This document shows positions 31,860-41,248 of a DNA stretch of 64,000 nt, in pieces. Where the stretch lies: contig CAJTVL010000016.1 in the NCBI GenBank assembly GCA_910579425.1, positions 1-64,000 of the forward strand. Reading direction: 5' to 3'. The DNA comes from an uncultured Lachnospiraceae bacterium. GTDB lineage: Bacteria; Bacillota; Clostridia; Lachnospirales; Lachnospiraceae. How positions within the stretch are numbered: position 1 is the stretch's first letter; the number at the start of each line of letters is the position of its first letter. The position numbers and the translations under genes are program-made. Under the pieces are notes generated by a model. It made no database searches and was not told the origin of the DNA. It worked only from the letters and a program-made list of their open reading frames with translations.

Positions 31860-32486
31860 ATGGAAAAGGATTACGAAAAGAGCAGCGATGAGGAACTCAT
31901 CGTGCGTCTGCGGGACGGCGAGAGCGCCATTACGGACTACATCATGGACAAATACAAAAATCTGGTGCGCAGTAAGGCAAAATCCATGTATATCCTGGGA
32001 GCTGACAGGGAGGATCTGATCCAGGAGGGCATGATCGGGCTTTTTAAGGCCATACGGGATTACGATACGGGGCGGGACGCCAGCTTTTTTACCTTTGCCG
32101 ACCTGTGCGTGTCAAGGCAGATGTATACGGCGGTTCAGGCGGCAGGACGGCAGAAGCATGCGCCCTTAAATACCTATATCTCTCTTTATGCGGGCAGCGC
32201 GGAAAATGACGTAAGCGGCCGGGGGGAGGAATGGGAGCTGATGGACAGCCTGGCCTCCGGATTTGAAAAAAACCCCGAAGATTTGCTGATTGACAAGGAA
32301 AATGTGGAGCTTTTGGAGAAGGTGATCGAGCGGGAGCTGAGCAATTTTGAGAAGCAGGTGCTGGATCTGCATCTTACCGGTATGACCTACAGCCAGATCG
32401 CAAGGGTTCTGGGACGGGACGACAAGTCCACGGACAATGCCCTTCAGAGGATTAAGGCCAAGCTCAAACGCGCAATTCTTAAATAA
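31860..32486 (+). CDS. sigH: RNA polymerase sporulation sigma factor sigma-H
   Basis: Sigma-70-type factor of 208 residues. Region 2 is present (AITDYIMDKYKNLVRSKA, ADREDLIQEGMIGLFKAI, then ASFFTFADLCVSRQM), and region 4 shows LSNFEKQVLDLHLTGMTYSQ with a helix-turn-helix (ARVLGRDDKSTDNALQRI). Length and motifs fit Spo0H/SigH, which starts sporulation and stationary-phase genes in Bacillota. The frame is open far upstream, but GGAGG stands 6 bases before the ATG at 31860. Its usual neighbour rlmB lies about 3.6 kb upstream, with four genes inserted between. Confidence 0.92.
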   Translation: MEKDYEKSSDEELIVRLRDGESAITDYIMDKYKNLVRSKAKSMYILGADREDLIQEGMIGLFKAIRDYDTGRDASFFTFADLCVSRQMYTAVQAAGRQKHAPLNTYISLYAGSAENDVSGRGEEWELMDSLASGFEKNPEDLLIDKENVELLEKVIERELSNFEKQVLDLHLTGMTYSQIARVLGRDDKSTDNALQRIKAKLKRAILK

Positions 32487-32522
32487 CCCTAAAGAAATAA
32501 AAATACAGTTAAAATTTAAGAG

Positions 32523-32582
32523 AGTATATTGACAGAAAAAGAGTTTGTCAATATACTTTTTCTGTGCCGACCGACTGGTCGG
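32523..32582 (+). promoter_or_regulatory. Promoter, nested hairpins and TetR operator before the RND gene
   Basis: TTGACA (32529-32534), 17 bases, TATACT (32552-32557) is a near-ideal promoter. It sits inside a perfect 12-bp inverted repeat, AGTATATTGACA (32523-32534) and TGTCAATATACT (32546-32557). A second stem, ACAGAAAAAG (32532-32541) with CTTTTTCTGT (32556-32565), competes with it. Just downstream CCGACC GACT GGTCGG (32567-32582) is a palindrome at about +1, of the type bound by TetR/AcrR proteins; the TetR gene at 36984 is the likely partner. Confidence 0.7.
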
Positions 32583-32681
32583 ACGGAAAGGAAAACGGGC
32601 AATGTCTGTCTGGGTATGTATCTAGGCAGTAACGTTTTCGATAAGCAAAAAATGGGTGATAAAGAGAGGACATAACTACAT

Positions 32682-35600
32682 ATGCTATCAAAATTCAGTG
32701 TGAAGAAACCCTATACCGTACTGGTGGCGGTGGTGCTGGTGATTGTGCTGGGGGTCGTTTCCTTTATGAAAATGACCACAGACCTTTTGCCAAACATCAG
32801 CCTTCCTTATGTAATTGTAATGACCGCTTATCCGGGAGCCAGCCCGGAGACGGTGGAGATGGTAGTTACCAAGCCGGTGGAATCCTCCATGGCTACGGTG
32901 AGCAATATTGAGAGCATCAGTTCTGTCTCCAGCGAAAATTATTCCATGGTGGTGCTGGAATTTGCCCAGTCCGCGGATATGAACGCAGTGTCTCTGGAAA
33001 TCAGGGAAAACCTGGATCAGATCAGGAGCTATTGGGACGATTCCGTCAGCAATCCTATTATTATGAAGTTGAATCCGGATATGCTCCCGGTGATGATTGC
33101 GGCGGTGGGCGGCAGCAATATGGATTCCTCCGAGATTACGCTTATGACGGAGAATACCATCATACCGGAGCTTGAGAGCATTGATGGCGTGGCCTCCGCC
33201 AGCGCAACCGGGCTTTTGGAGGAAAGCGTCAATGTAATTATCAGCCAGGAAAAGGTGGACAGGATTAACAAGCAGGTATTCGGATCCATTGATGAGGAAA
33301 TAGACGAGGCAAAGGAAGAGCTGAACGAAAGTAAGGAGGAGGTCTATGACGGGCAGGAGGAGATCAGCAGTGCCCGCAGGGATTTGGAGGACTCCAAAAA
33401 AGAGCTTGCGGAGAAACGGCAGGAACTGGAGGATTCCAGGACAGAGCTGGAGGATTCCCGTAAGGAATTGGAGGACGGGGAGTCTGAAATTGCCGAAAAC
33501 GAAGTGAAGCTGGAGGAAGGAAAGAGTGAGCTTGCCAGCCGTAAGGAGGAGACCACCCGCCAGCTTGCAGAGGCAGAGACTCAGCTTCTCACGGCCAAAT
33601 CAGAGGCTGAGGCGGCGAAGATCCATGTAAAGCTGGAAATTGAAACCTTCAGAATGCTGCTGCAGGAGGCCGAAAAAGAACTGGAAAAAATCGAGACGGA
33701 GGGTTCCGCTCCGGAAGATACGCCCGAGATGGTTCAGCTTGGCGCGAATATCCAGGAAGGAAACGAGCTGGCCGGGCTGATCGAGGCCAAATATGGAGAC
33801 GTGGAATACTCCCTGTGGGAGGAAGGGGACAGAGTCAGAATCGAGCAGTTTTTGTCAACCAGCTTTGACGAGGGAACCGGAATGGGAGATGTGCTTTCCC
33901 TGATTTTTGAAGTAATACAGGGGTATGAGGGGCAGTATGACGTGTTGCTTGAAGCGCTGAAAAGCGGCCTTGAGCAGCAAAAGGCCCTGGCAATTGCCAA
34001 AGCCAAAGAGACCATAGCTTCTTACGAAGGAAAGATCGATGAGATGGAGGGGCAGATTTCCGAGATCGACGAGGGTCTTTCTCAGATTGACGAGGGCTTG
34101 AGCCAGCTTTACAAGGGAAACCTGACGGCGGCTACGGAATTTGCCAATGCCCAGACCACCATCAGTTTAGGGGAGCTGCAGCTTGGCACGGCCAAGGCGC
34201 AGCTCGAGGCCGGAAAGAGCCAGCTGGAAGCGGCACAGAAGCAGTTAGAGTCCGGGGAAGAGCAGCTTACAGCCGGAGAAGACCAGATCAAAGACGGGGA
34301 AGAGCAGTTAAACGACACTGCCAAGCAGTTAGAGGATGCTCTTGAACAGATTCTGGAGGGAGAAGAGCAGCTCGAGGAGAGCCGGGAGGAGGCCTACGAC
34401 AAGGCGGACATGCACAGCATTCTTACGGTGGAGACTGTGGAAAAGCTGCTGATGGCTCAGAATTTTTCCATGCCGGCAGGGTATGTGACGGAAAACGGAA
34501 TCTCCTACCTGATCCGTGTGGGAGATAAGCCGGAGAACATGGAAGAGCTGAAAAAGATGCCTTTAATGAATCTGGAAATGGACGGTGTGGATGTGATCAC
34601 GCTTGGAGATGTGGCGGATGTGTTCATGACCGATAATTCCGGGGATATTTACGCCAATGTGAATGGAGCGCCGGGCATTATGGTGACCCTGCAGAAGCAG
34701 ACAGGGTATTCCACCGGGGATGTGTCGGACCGGATTTTAGAGAAGTTTGACGAACTTATGGAGGAAAACGAGGATTTGATGCTGATTACCCTGATGGATC
34801 AGGGAATTTACATCGACCTTGTGATGGATTCCATTTTAAATAATATCCTTTTTGGAGCAGTGCTTGCAATCCTTATACTGATCATTTTCCTGAAGGATCT
34901 GCGGCCCACTGCCGTGATTGCCTTTTCCATCCCCATCAGTCTGGTGACGGCCATCGTCTGCATGTATTTTTCGGGCGTTACGCTGAACGTGATTTCCTTG
35001 TCCGGTCTGGCTTTGGGAATTGGTATGCTGGTGGATAATTCTATCGTGGTGATTGAAAATATCTACCGTCTCAGGAAGGAAGGGCGCCCGGCCCGGGAGG
35101 CAGCAATCGAGGGGGCAGGGGAAGTGGCGGGAGCCATTATGGCCTCCACCCTGACCACGGTGTGCGTATTTTTGCCCATTGTGTTTACGGAGGGGATTAC
35201 GAGGCAGCTCTTTGTGGATATGGGGCTGACCATTGCCTACTCTTTGCTGGCCTCTCTGGCGATCGCCCTTACGGTGGTTCCGGCTATGGCCTCCAAGGCG
35301 CTTATAAAGACCAGGGAAACCACAGACGGGAAGTTTTTTACGAAGCTTGCGGATGTTTATGAAAAGGTTCTTTCCCTGGCCCTTAGATGGAAGCCCCTTG
35401 TGCTGCTTTTGGTAGTGGCGCTTCTGGGAGTCAGCGCCTATGCTTCCTATTCCAAAGGAACCGCCTTTATGCCGGATATGGACAGTACTCAGTTTAACAT
35501 GTCAATTACCCTGCCCAAGGATACCCCTCTCTCAAAGACGGCGGAGGTAACGGATGAGGTGGTGAACCGGCTTCTTGCAAGGGAGGATGTGTCCGATGTA

Positions 35601-36980
35601 GGGGCAATGGCATCCTCATCCTCTATGACCATGCTTACCGGGGGAGGAAATACTGCTACCAATGCAACCACCCTTTACCTGGCCATGCGCGAGGATAAGG
35701 AGAAGTCCAATGAGGTGATTGCCGACGAGATCATGGAAGGACTGGCGGATATCATCGAGGAATATGAGGCGGAAATTGTCATTGACACTTCCTCTATGGA
35801 TATGAGCGCTATGGGAGGAAGCGGTATCACGGTGCAGGTCAGAGGACGTGATCTGGACCGGATGCAGGAGATTGCCATGGATATTGCGGCAATTATTGAG
35901 GGCGTGGAGGGAACGGAGAATGTTTCCGACGGTTTGGAGGAATCCACGGGAGAACTGAGGGTTTTGGTGGACCGGGACAAGGCCATCGAGCATGGAATGA
36001 CTGTGGCGGAGATCTTCAGTCAACTTTCCGAAAAGCTGGCGGAGAGTACCAGCGCCACGACCCTGGAAACTGCCGACAACGAATTTGGTGTTTTTGTAAA
36101 GCATGGCACAGACATTTCCCTTACCAGGGAACTGGTCAAGGATGTGGTTTTGGAGAGAACCAAACAGGACGGCACCAAGGAGAAGATCCCTCTTTCGGAT
36201 GTGGCGGATTTTGAGAATACCATTTCGTCCAATTCCGTCAACCGCGCCGATCAGAACCGGTATATTGCGGTGTCCACAGAGATTGCCGACGGCTACAATG
36301 TGGGGCTGGTTTCGGACAACATAGAAAGGGAACTGGACAAATATGAGGTGCCTTCGGGCTACAGCCTTGTGATGAGCGGTGAGAACGAAATGATCACGGA
36401 TGCCATGGAACAGCTTTACCTGATGCTTTTGCTGGCGCTGATCTTTATGTATTTGATTATGGTGGCTCAGTTCCAGTCGCTGCTCTCCCCGTTTATCATC
36501 ATGTTTACCATCCCCCTTGCCTTTACCGGCGGATTTCTGGGACTGGTGATCAGTGGAAGCGAGCTCAGCGTCATTGCATTGATCGGGTTTGTAATGCTTT
36601 CCGGTATTATTGTAAATAATGGTATTGTGCTGGTAGATTATGCCAATCAGCTTCGCCGTGAGGGGATGGGCAAAAAGGAAGCCCTTCTGGAGGCGGGCAG
36701 AACCAGGCTGCGTCCGGTGCTTATGACGGCCCTGACCACGATCCTGGCCCTTTCCACCATGGTGTTCAGCCACGATATGGGCTCTGAGATGGGAAAGCCA
36801 ATGGCCATCGTTACCATCGGCGGACTGACCTATGGCACGGTGCTTACCCTGGTGGTAATTCCCTGTATTTATGATATATTCCAAAGAGAAAATTCTCTAA
36901 GAGAAAATTTTCTAAAAGAAAAGAAGAGTTCCGGCGAAGCAGAAATTTCCGCTTCGGGAAAGAGTAATGAGGAGGGGTAA
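32682..36980 (+). CDS. RND-family efflux transporter with a large coiled-coil insert
   Basis: Transporter of 1,432 residues in the HAE1/AcrB group. The first span and porter start are classical (MLSKFSVKKPYTVLVAVVLV, then TDLLPNISLPYVIV). TM4 carries GMLVDNSIVVIENIYR (Asp785; the second Asp of AcrB is Asn here), and the final spans end in LSGIIVNNGIVLVDYANQLR. About residues 205-575, in the first outside loop, form an Asp/Glu/Lys-rich coiled coil with two arms (EDSRTELEDSRKELEDGESE; EAAQKQLESGEEQLTAGEDQ). No membrane-fusion or outer-membrane partner is encoded nearby, so the arms may do their work. TetR gene follows after 3 bp. Confidence 0.88.
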   Translation: MLSKFSVKKPYTVLVAVVLVIVLGVVSFMKMTTDLLPNISLPYVIVMTAYPGASPETVEMVVTKPVESSMATVSNIESISSVSSENYSMVVLEFAQSADMNAVSLEIRENLDQIRSYWDDSVSNPIIMKLNPDMLPVMIAAVGGSNMDSSEITLMTENTIIPELESIDGVASASATGLLEESVNVIISQEKVDRINKQVFGSIDEEIDEAKEELNESKEEVYDGQEEISSARRDLEDSKKELAEKRQELEDSRTELEDSRKELEDGESEIAENEVKLEEGKSELASRKEETTRQLAEAETQLLTAKSEAEAAKIHVKLEIETFRMLLQEAEKELEKIETEGSAPEDTPEMVQLGANIQEGNELAGLIEAKYGDVEYSLWEEGDRVRIEQFLSTSFDEGTGMGDVLSLIFEVIQGYEGQYDVLLEALKSGLEQQKALAIAKAKETIASYEGKIDEMEGQISEIDEGLSQIDEGLSQLYKGNLTAATEFANAQTTISLGELQLGTAKAQLEAGKSQLEAAQKQLESGEEQLTAGEDQIKDGEEQLNDTAKQLEDALEQILEGEEQLEESREEAYDKADMHSILTVETVEKLLMAQNFSMPAGYVTENGISYLIRVGDKPENMEELKKMPLMNLEMDGVDVITLGDVADVFMTDNSGDIYANVNGAPGIMVTLQKQTGYSTGDVSDRILEKFDELMEENEDLMLITLMDQGIYIDLVMDSILNNILFGAVLAILILIIFLKDLRPTAVIAFSIPISLVTAIVCMYFSGVTLNVISLSGLALGIGMLVDNSIVVIENIYRLRKEGRPAREAAIEGAGEVAGAIMASTLTTVCVFLPIVFTEGITRQLFVDMGLTIAYSLLASLAIALTVVPAMASKALIKTRETTDGKFFTKLADVYEKVLSLALRWKPLVLLLVVALLGVSAYASYSKGTAFMPDMDSTQFNMSITLPKDTPLSKTAEVTDEVVNRLLAREDVSDVGAMASSSSMTMLTGGGNTATNATTLYLAMREDKEKSNEVIADEIMEGLADIIEEYEAEIVIDTSSMDMSAMGGSGITVQVRGRDLDRMQEIAMDIAAIIEGVEGTENVSDGLEESTGELRVLVDRDKAIEHGMTVAEIFSQLSEKLAESTSATTLETADNEFGVFVKHGTDISLTRELVKDVVLERTKQDGTKEKIPLSDVADFENTISSNSVNRADQNRYIAVSTEIADGYNVGLVSDNIERELDKYEVPSGYSLVMSGENEMITDAMEQLYLMLLLALIFMYLIMVAQFQSLLSPFIIMFTIPLAFTGGFLGLVISGSELSVIALIGFVMLSGIIVNNGIVLVDYANQLRREGMGKKEALLEAGRTRLRPVLMTALTTILALSTMVFSHDMGSEMGKPMAIVTIGGLTYGTVLTLVVIPCIYDIFQRENSLRENFLKEKKSSGEAEISASGKSNEEG

Positions 36981-36983
36981 CAT

Positions 36984-37607
36984 ATGGAGGGTACCAAGCA
37001 GCCGCCGAAGGTGAAAGCGGTTTATCAGGCCGTGATTGCACTGTTTGCAGAGGGAGCGGATTTAAACAGCCTTACTGTGGCGGAGATTGCCGAAAAGGCG
37101 GGAATCGGAAAGGGCACGGTTTATGAGTATTTTAAAAATAAGGAAGAGATGATTGCCGGGGCGCTTTTCCAGCAGATGAAGGAATGCTGTGAAAGTCTCT
37201 ATGAGAAAATCAGTCAGAAGAAAAAACTCTATGATAAGTTTATGATTATCCTCACCAATATGGAAAAAGAAATGACCGAGATCACCTTTTTTATCCGGGG
37301 ATTGTATGTGTTGGTGGATCACTCTGCGGTCAGTGGCAGGCTGCGGGAGCTGTGGAGAGTCAAGGGAAAAGAGGAGGTGCCGGTGATTGAACTGATGCAG
37401 CGTATCATTGGCGGCGAGGGCGGTGAGGTTGGACAAATGGGAGAGGCGGACAGAGACTATCTGGTTATGACGGTCTTATCCAGAGTGGTCTGCTATGCCC
37501 TTTATCAGTTTGACTTCGAAGAACGGCTGGAGGTGGACCGCAAGACCATGCGGGAGCGGCTTTGTATGGATATGTGCAGGGATGTGGAAAGGGCTAAGGG
37601 AAAGTAG
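36984..37607 (+). CDS. TetR-family regulator of the RND operon
   Basis: 207 residues with an N-terminal helix-turn-helix (LTVAEIAEKAGIGKGTVYEY, then FKNKEEMIAGALF) and a helical ligand domain. The start is 3 bp after the RND stop with GAGGAGGGG before it, so both are made from one mRNA and the regulator can close its own circuit through the palindrome at 32567-32582. The ligand is probably the transported compound, which is unknown. Confidence 0.88.
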   Translation: MEGTKQPPKVKAVYQAVIALFAEGADLNSLTVAEIAEKAGIGKGTVYEYFKNKEEMIAGALFQQMKECCESLYEKISQKKKLYDKFMIILTNMEKEMTEITFFIRGLYVLVDHSAVSGRLRELWRVKGKEEVPVIELMQRIIGGEGGEVGQMGEADRDYLVMTVLSRVVCYALYQFDFEERLEVDRKTMRERLCMDMCRDVERAKGK

Positions 37608-37609
37608 GT

Positions 37610-37795
37610 TTGGAAATTTGTTATATTATAGGAGCCGGGGAATTCGGGGACGGAACCTTCCGGCCGGCAGAGGAGGCAGGCTTTCGGTGCGGGAGGGAAC
37701 GCTGCTTTTGGTCAGAGAAGAGGTTTGACATTTTCATGGCAAAAGAGTATGCTTTTGAAGATAAAAAGCAGTGGCGGGAAGGATACAGACAGTAA
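37610..37795 (+). pseudogene. Thiamine pyrophosphokinase, N-terminal remnant
   Basis: The frame opening at TTG 37610 reads LEICYIIGAGEFGDGTFRPA, the usual N-terminus of ThiN (ICYIIGAG...), then leaves the family sequence at about 37675, where VIAADGG is expected. The remaining 190 or so residues of the enzyme are gone; the frame ends at TAA 37793-37795, just before the next gene. An internal deletion or frameshift is the simplest reading. Confidence 0.5.
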
Positions 37796-37796
37796 A

Positions 37797-39395
37797 ATGG
37801 AAAATAAGAGTATTTTAAGAAATAAGTGTTATTTATACCTGACGGAATTTTTTGCCGGGATGAGTGTGATGGCGGTGGAGATGGGAGCCAGCAGGCTCCT
37901 TGCGCCATACTTTAGTTCCTCTCAGATTGTCTATACGATTGTAATCGGAACCATCATGATCGCCATGGCCCTGGGAAATGTGTGGGGCGGGCGCAGCGCA
38001 GATAAGGACCCAAACCCGGACAGGCTCTATTGGAGGATACTGGTGGCGGCGGTATGGATCGCAGCCATCCCCCTGGTTGGGAAATATGTGATTCTGGGCG
38101 TTTCGGGGCTTTTGATTCTCACGGTGAGCAACAACTTTCTGGTGCTGGCCGCCTTTATCGCCTGTATGGTGATTTTTGTGTTTCCCCTGTTTTTGCTGGG
38201 AACGGTGACGCCCTGTCTGGCCAAATATACGGTGGGAAGCCTGGACGAGAGCGGGAAGATTGTAGGAGCCCTGGGAGCCTTTAATACCATCGGAAGCATT
38301 CTGGGCACCTTCCTGCCCACCTTTGTGACCATCCCCCAGGTGGGAACCTCGGTGACCTTTCTGATCTTCTCCGGGGTGCTGCTTTTGCTGGCGCTGGTTT
38401 ATTTTGTCAACAGGAAATCAAACCGGGCGGGGATGGCGGCGGCTGTGGTTTTGTTTGTGCTATGCAGCCTGTTTGGCCATTCGGACAGCTTTGCATTCTG
38501 GGAGAAGGAGCTGGCCTACGAGGGAGAGTCCATTTATAATTATCTTCAGGTAAAAGAAAGTGACAACAGTGTCATTTTATCTACCAATGTACTCTTCGGC
38601 GTGCAGTCCATTTTGAAAAAGGACGATTCCCTGACAGGGATGTATTATGACTATGCCCTGGCGGCGCCCCTGATGACCCAGGGCGGAGGGGCAGAGAAGG
38701 AAGTTCTTATCCTGGGGATGGGAACCGGAACCTATGCCAGGCAGTGCCGGAAATATTTTGAGGGCGTTTCGGTGGAGGGCGTGGAGATCGACGCCAAAAT
38801 CACCGACCTGGCCCACCGCTATTTTGAACTGCCCAGGGAGGTGAAGGTGACGACCTATGACGGAAGGGCGTATCTTCAGGCGGTGGATCAAAAGTATGAT
38901 GTGATCATGGTGGACGCCTATCAGGACATTACCATTCCTTTTCAAATGTCCTCAACGGAGTTTTTCGCCATGGTGCGGGATCACCTGAAAGAGGACGGCG
39001 TGATGGTGGTGAATATGAATATGCAGTCCGGTGAGGAGGGAAGCATCAATCAGTATCTGACGGATACGATCTCAAGTGTGTTTGATACGGTTTATACGGT
39101 AAACGTTGCGGGCTCCACAAACCGGGAATTATTTGCATCTTCCAACGGCCGGATAAGAGAAGTGTTGGTGGAAAATACCGGGGAACTTTCGGATCCGGAG
39201 CTTCGGGCTATGATGGAGCGGGTATCGGAAAATCTGCAGGAGTGCGAAAAGGGCCGGCATATCCTCACCGACGATAAAGCACCGGTGGAGCTTTTGGGAA
39301 TGCGGGTGATCGACCAGATGATCCGGGATGAGATCGGGTATTATAAGGAGATTTTTAAGGAGCAGGGGCTGGAGGGGCTGCTGAATTCCATGTAG
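37797..39395 (+). CDS. Membrane-fused spermidine synthase-like protein
   Basis: 532 residues. The N-terminal half (to about residue 225) has seven or eight membrane spans (FFAGMSVMAVEMGASRLLAP at the start; FLLGTVTPCLAKYTVG in the middle). The second half is a SAM-type Rossmann domain of the spermidine synthase family: VLILGMGTGTYARQC, GVEIDAKITDLAHRYF, TYDGRAYLQAVDQKYDVIMV, then DAYQDITIPFQMSS. Such fusions are common in bacteria; whether they make polyamines is unclear because the key Asp of the polyamine site is not evident. The start has GGGAAGG upstream. A terminator follows. Confidence 0.8.
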   Translation: MENKSILRNKCYLYLTEFFAGMSVMAVEMGASRLLAPYFSSSQIVYTIVIGTIMIAMALGNVWGGRSADKDPNPDRLYWRILVAAVWIAAIPLVGKYVILGVSGLLILTVSNNFLVLAAFIACMVIFVFPLFLLGTVTPCLAKYTVGSLDESGKIVGALGAFNTIGSILGTFLPTFVTIPQVGTSVTFLIFSGVLLLLALVYFVNRKSNRAGMAAAVVLFVLCSLFGHSDSFAFWEKELAYEGESIYNYLQVKESDNSVILSTNVLFGVQSILKKDDSLTGMYYDYALAAPLMTQGGGAEKEVLILGMGTGTYARQCRKYFEGVSVEGVEIDAKITDLAHRYFELPREVKVTTYDGRAYLQAVDQKYDVIMVDAYQDITIPFQMSSTEFFAMVRDHLKEDGVMVVNMNMQSGEEGSINQYLTDTISSVFDTVYTVNVAGSTNRELFASSNGRIREVLVENTGELSDPELRAMMERVSENLQECEKGRHILTDDKAPVELLGMRVIDQMIRDEIGYYKEIFKEQGLEGLLNSM

Positions 39396-39423
39396 GAGGG
39401 GATTGAAACCCCTCTTTCTTTTT
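39394..39423 (+). terminator. Terminator after the spermidine synthase-like gene
   Basis: AGGAGGGG (39394-39401) pairs with CCCCTCTTT (39409-39417) around ATTGAAA, followed by CTTTTT. Stem short but T-rich tail good. Confidence 0.65.
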
Positions 39424-39497
39424 GGTTTAATAAGACGGTTTGAGGAGCGGTCAGCTCTGACGCTAAAAAAATTCCTCACAAAAAAACCTCCCATTTT

Positions 39498-40526
39498 ATG
39501 GGAAAATGCGAGATAATAGAATTAACTACAAAACTATTTTTTTGCACACCCATAAAAGAGAGGAGGTTTTACAATGAAGCAAGGCAGGTTATCATAGACG
39601 GGACGCAGCTTTACAGCACCCAGAGGGAATTAGATGGGAAGGGCCTGCACCGGACGCATAACAGAGGGACGGAAAAAGAATACCAGGAGAACTATTATTA
39701 TGTGCTGGAGGCGAAGCTGGTGCTGCATCGGAAAATCCTCATAAGCATCCAGACGGAATTTGTAGACAATGAAGATGGAAAAGAGATGGGGAAACAGGAC
39801 TGCGAAAGGAAAGCTTGCTGGCGTTTGATGGAAAAGGTGAAAAAAGCGTTCCCAAGGCTTCCTATCTGCCTGTGCGGGGATAGTTTGTATGCATGTGAAG
39901 GCTTCTTTGGAAGATGCGGGAGAAAAAACTGGCGGTATATTGTGCGTTATAAGGAAGGGAGTATCCCGAGCATTGCAGGGGAATACAGGAAGCTGAAAAG
40001 ATTGGAAAAGAATTACCAGGAACGGATGGGGGAGACTGGGAAGAACTGGTATGATTATATAACAGATATAGATTATAAAGGGAATAAGGTAAATTTGGCG
40101 GAATATGGGGAAAGCAGGGAGCGTGTATACAAAAAGGGGAAGAAAAAAGGGGAAATACAAACAAGCTGGAAAGAATTCTGGTTCCTGACGGATTTGCCAG
40201 TCACAAGAAAAAATATAACCGATCTGATAGAGCGGGGAAGGATGAGATGGAAAATAGAAAATGAGGGGTTCAATGCGCAGAAAAAACATGGATACGGCCT
40301 GGGGCATCTGTACGGCAAGGATTATCAAGGGTTGAAAAACCATTATTACCTGCTGCAGGTGGGGCATATGATAAGCCAGTGTATGGAGGCGTGGGAAAAG
40401 ATATGGAAGAAAGTGAAGCAGAGTTTAGGGCAGAAACACAGGAGACTACTGGAATGCATGAAGGAAACGCCGCTGGAAGAGCATAAGGACGGGATGGAGA
40501 GAAAGATACAAATACGGTTTATATAG
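39498..40526 (+). pseudogene. IS4-type DDE transposase, N-terminally truncated
   Basis: The frame gives 342 codons, but recognisable transposase starts only at about 39570 with VIIDGTQLYSTQRELDGKGL (first Asp), followed by LCGDSLYACEGFF (second Asp) and WKIENEGFNAQKKHGYGLGH (catalytic Glu). The first 100 or so residues, which carry the DNA-binding part, are missing; upstream codons look unrelated. RBS AGAGGAGG leads instead to a 7-codon ATG frame at 39574. The end is intact. This is probably the rest of an insertion element that marks the left edge of the defence-like island; it is unlikely to be active. Confidence 0.65.
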
Positions 40527-40712
40527 AGACAGTCAAGGAAAGGTGGTGGTAAAGAAACTGGTGAAAAACAAAAAGAAGAAAAGCAAGGTATAGGGATTTT
40601 ATTGTTTAAAATAAGGATAGATTGTCAACTTAGTATAAAAAATAGAATTCCATTTGCCTTGGAAGGGTAAATATAAATTTAAGCGTCAATGCTGGAGGAG
40701 CGGTTAATAAAC

Positions 40713-40741
40713 TTGTACTTATTTTACAAAAATGCTATATT
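40713..40741 (+). promoter_or_regulatory. Promoter of the HEPN/NTPase operon
   Basis: TTGTAC (40713-40718), 17-base spacer ending in TGC, TATATT (40736-40741). About 42 bases before the HEPN start. The rest of 40527-40782 is AT-rich and shows no gene. Confidence 0.6.
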
Positions 40742-40782
40742 AAAAAGTATAGTTCAAATGAAAAAACAATGAGGTGTCAGCT

Positions 40783-41247
40783 ATGCCGAATATGAGACAG
40801 ACGGACTATTTGTCTACTTTGCAGCGTATGTATAAAGATGCAAAAATGTTGTGTGATAATAAAGAGTACTATAATAGTTGTTATTTGGCAGGATACGTGT
40901 TGGAATGTGCTTTGAAATATATCTTAATGAATTATGGAGAGAAAGCAAATGGGGAAAAATATACGTTGGATGAACTTAAAGGAGCAGCACACAATACAGT
41001 AAAATTAAATAAATACCTGGATGATTGGTTATCAATGGCAGAGGGGATTGAAGCCAGATACCGTTTTGACAGCAGGGTAATTTGTCCCCATATTTTTATA
41101 GGAGAGGGAGGTTATCCCAAATGGGATCCAAAGTACCGGTATGGAGAACATCCTCAGTGGGAAAGTGAGTCTTTCTGTCAAAAATACATTTGTGATATAG
41201 AGAATATATTTCGTTTTATATCAAATGTAATTATAGGGGGGAATTGA
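40783..41247 (+). CDS. HEPN-domain-like protein (putative RNase partner)
   Basis: 154 residues, mostly helical. The segment EYYNSCYLAGYVLECALKYI (28-47) is typical of the HEPN four-helix bundle, followed by AHNTVKLNKYLDDW, also seen in HEPN proteins. R98-V-I-C-P-H103 fits the RX4-6H motif of HEPN ribonucleases, but its context is unusual, so activity is an open question. GAGGTG lies before the ATG at 40783. It is directly coupled to the NTPase gene (1 base between stop and ATG). Known HEPN proteins are toxins or effectors in toxin-antitoxin, CRISPR and abortive-infection systems. Confidence 0.7.
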   Translation: MPNMRQTDYLSTLQRMYKDAKMLCDNKEYYNSCYLAGYVLECALKYILMNYGEKANGEKYTLDELKGAAHNTVKLNKYLDDWLSMAEGIEARYRFDSRVICPHIFIGEGGYPKWDPKYRYGEHPQWESESFCQKYICDIENIFRFISNVIIGGN

Positions 41248-41248
41248 T

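Noticed and set aside
32567..32582. Palindrome as a rho-independent terminator of sigH
   Set aside because: No T run follows, and it lies just after a near-ideal promoter, which fits an operator better.
35616..36884. 422-codon open frame on the minus strand
   Set aside because: It lies fully inside the RND gene, is His-rich in the way antisense frames of GC-rich genes are, and shows no domain or Shine-Dalgarno site.
39498..39570. First part of the 342-codon frame as a true transposase N-terminus
   Set aside because: The sequence before VIIDGTQ has no similarity to transposases and crosses a different ribosome-binding site and short frame.
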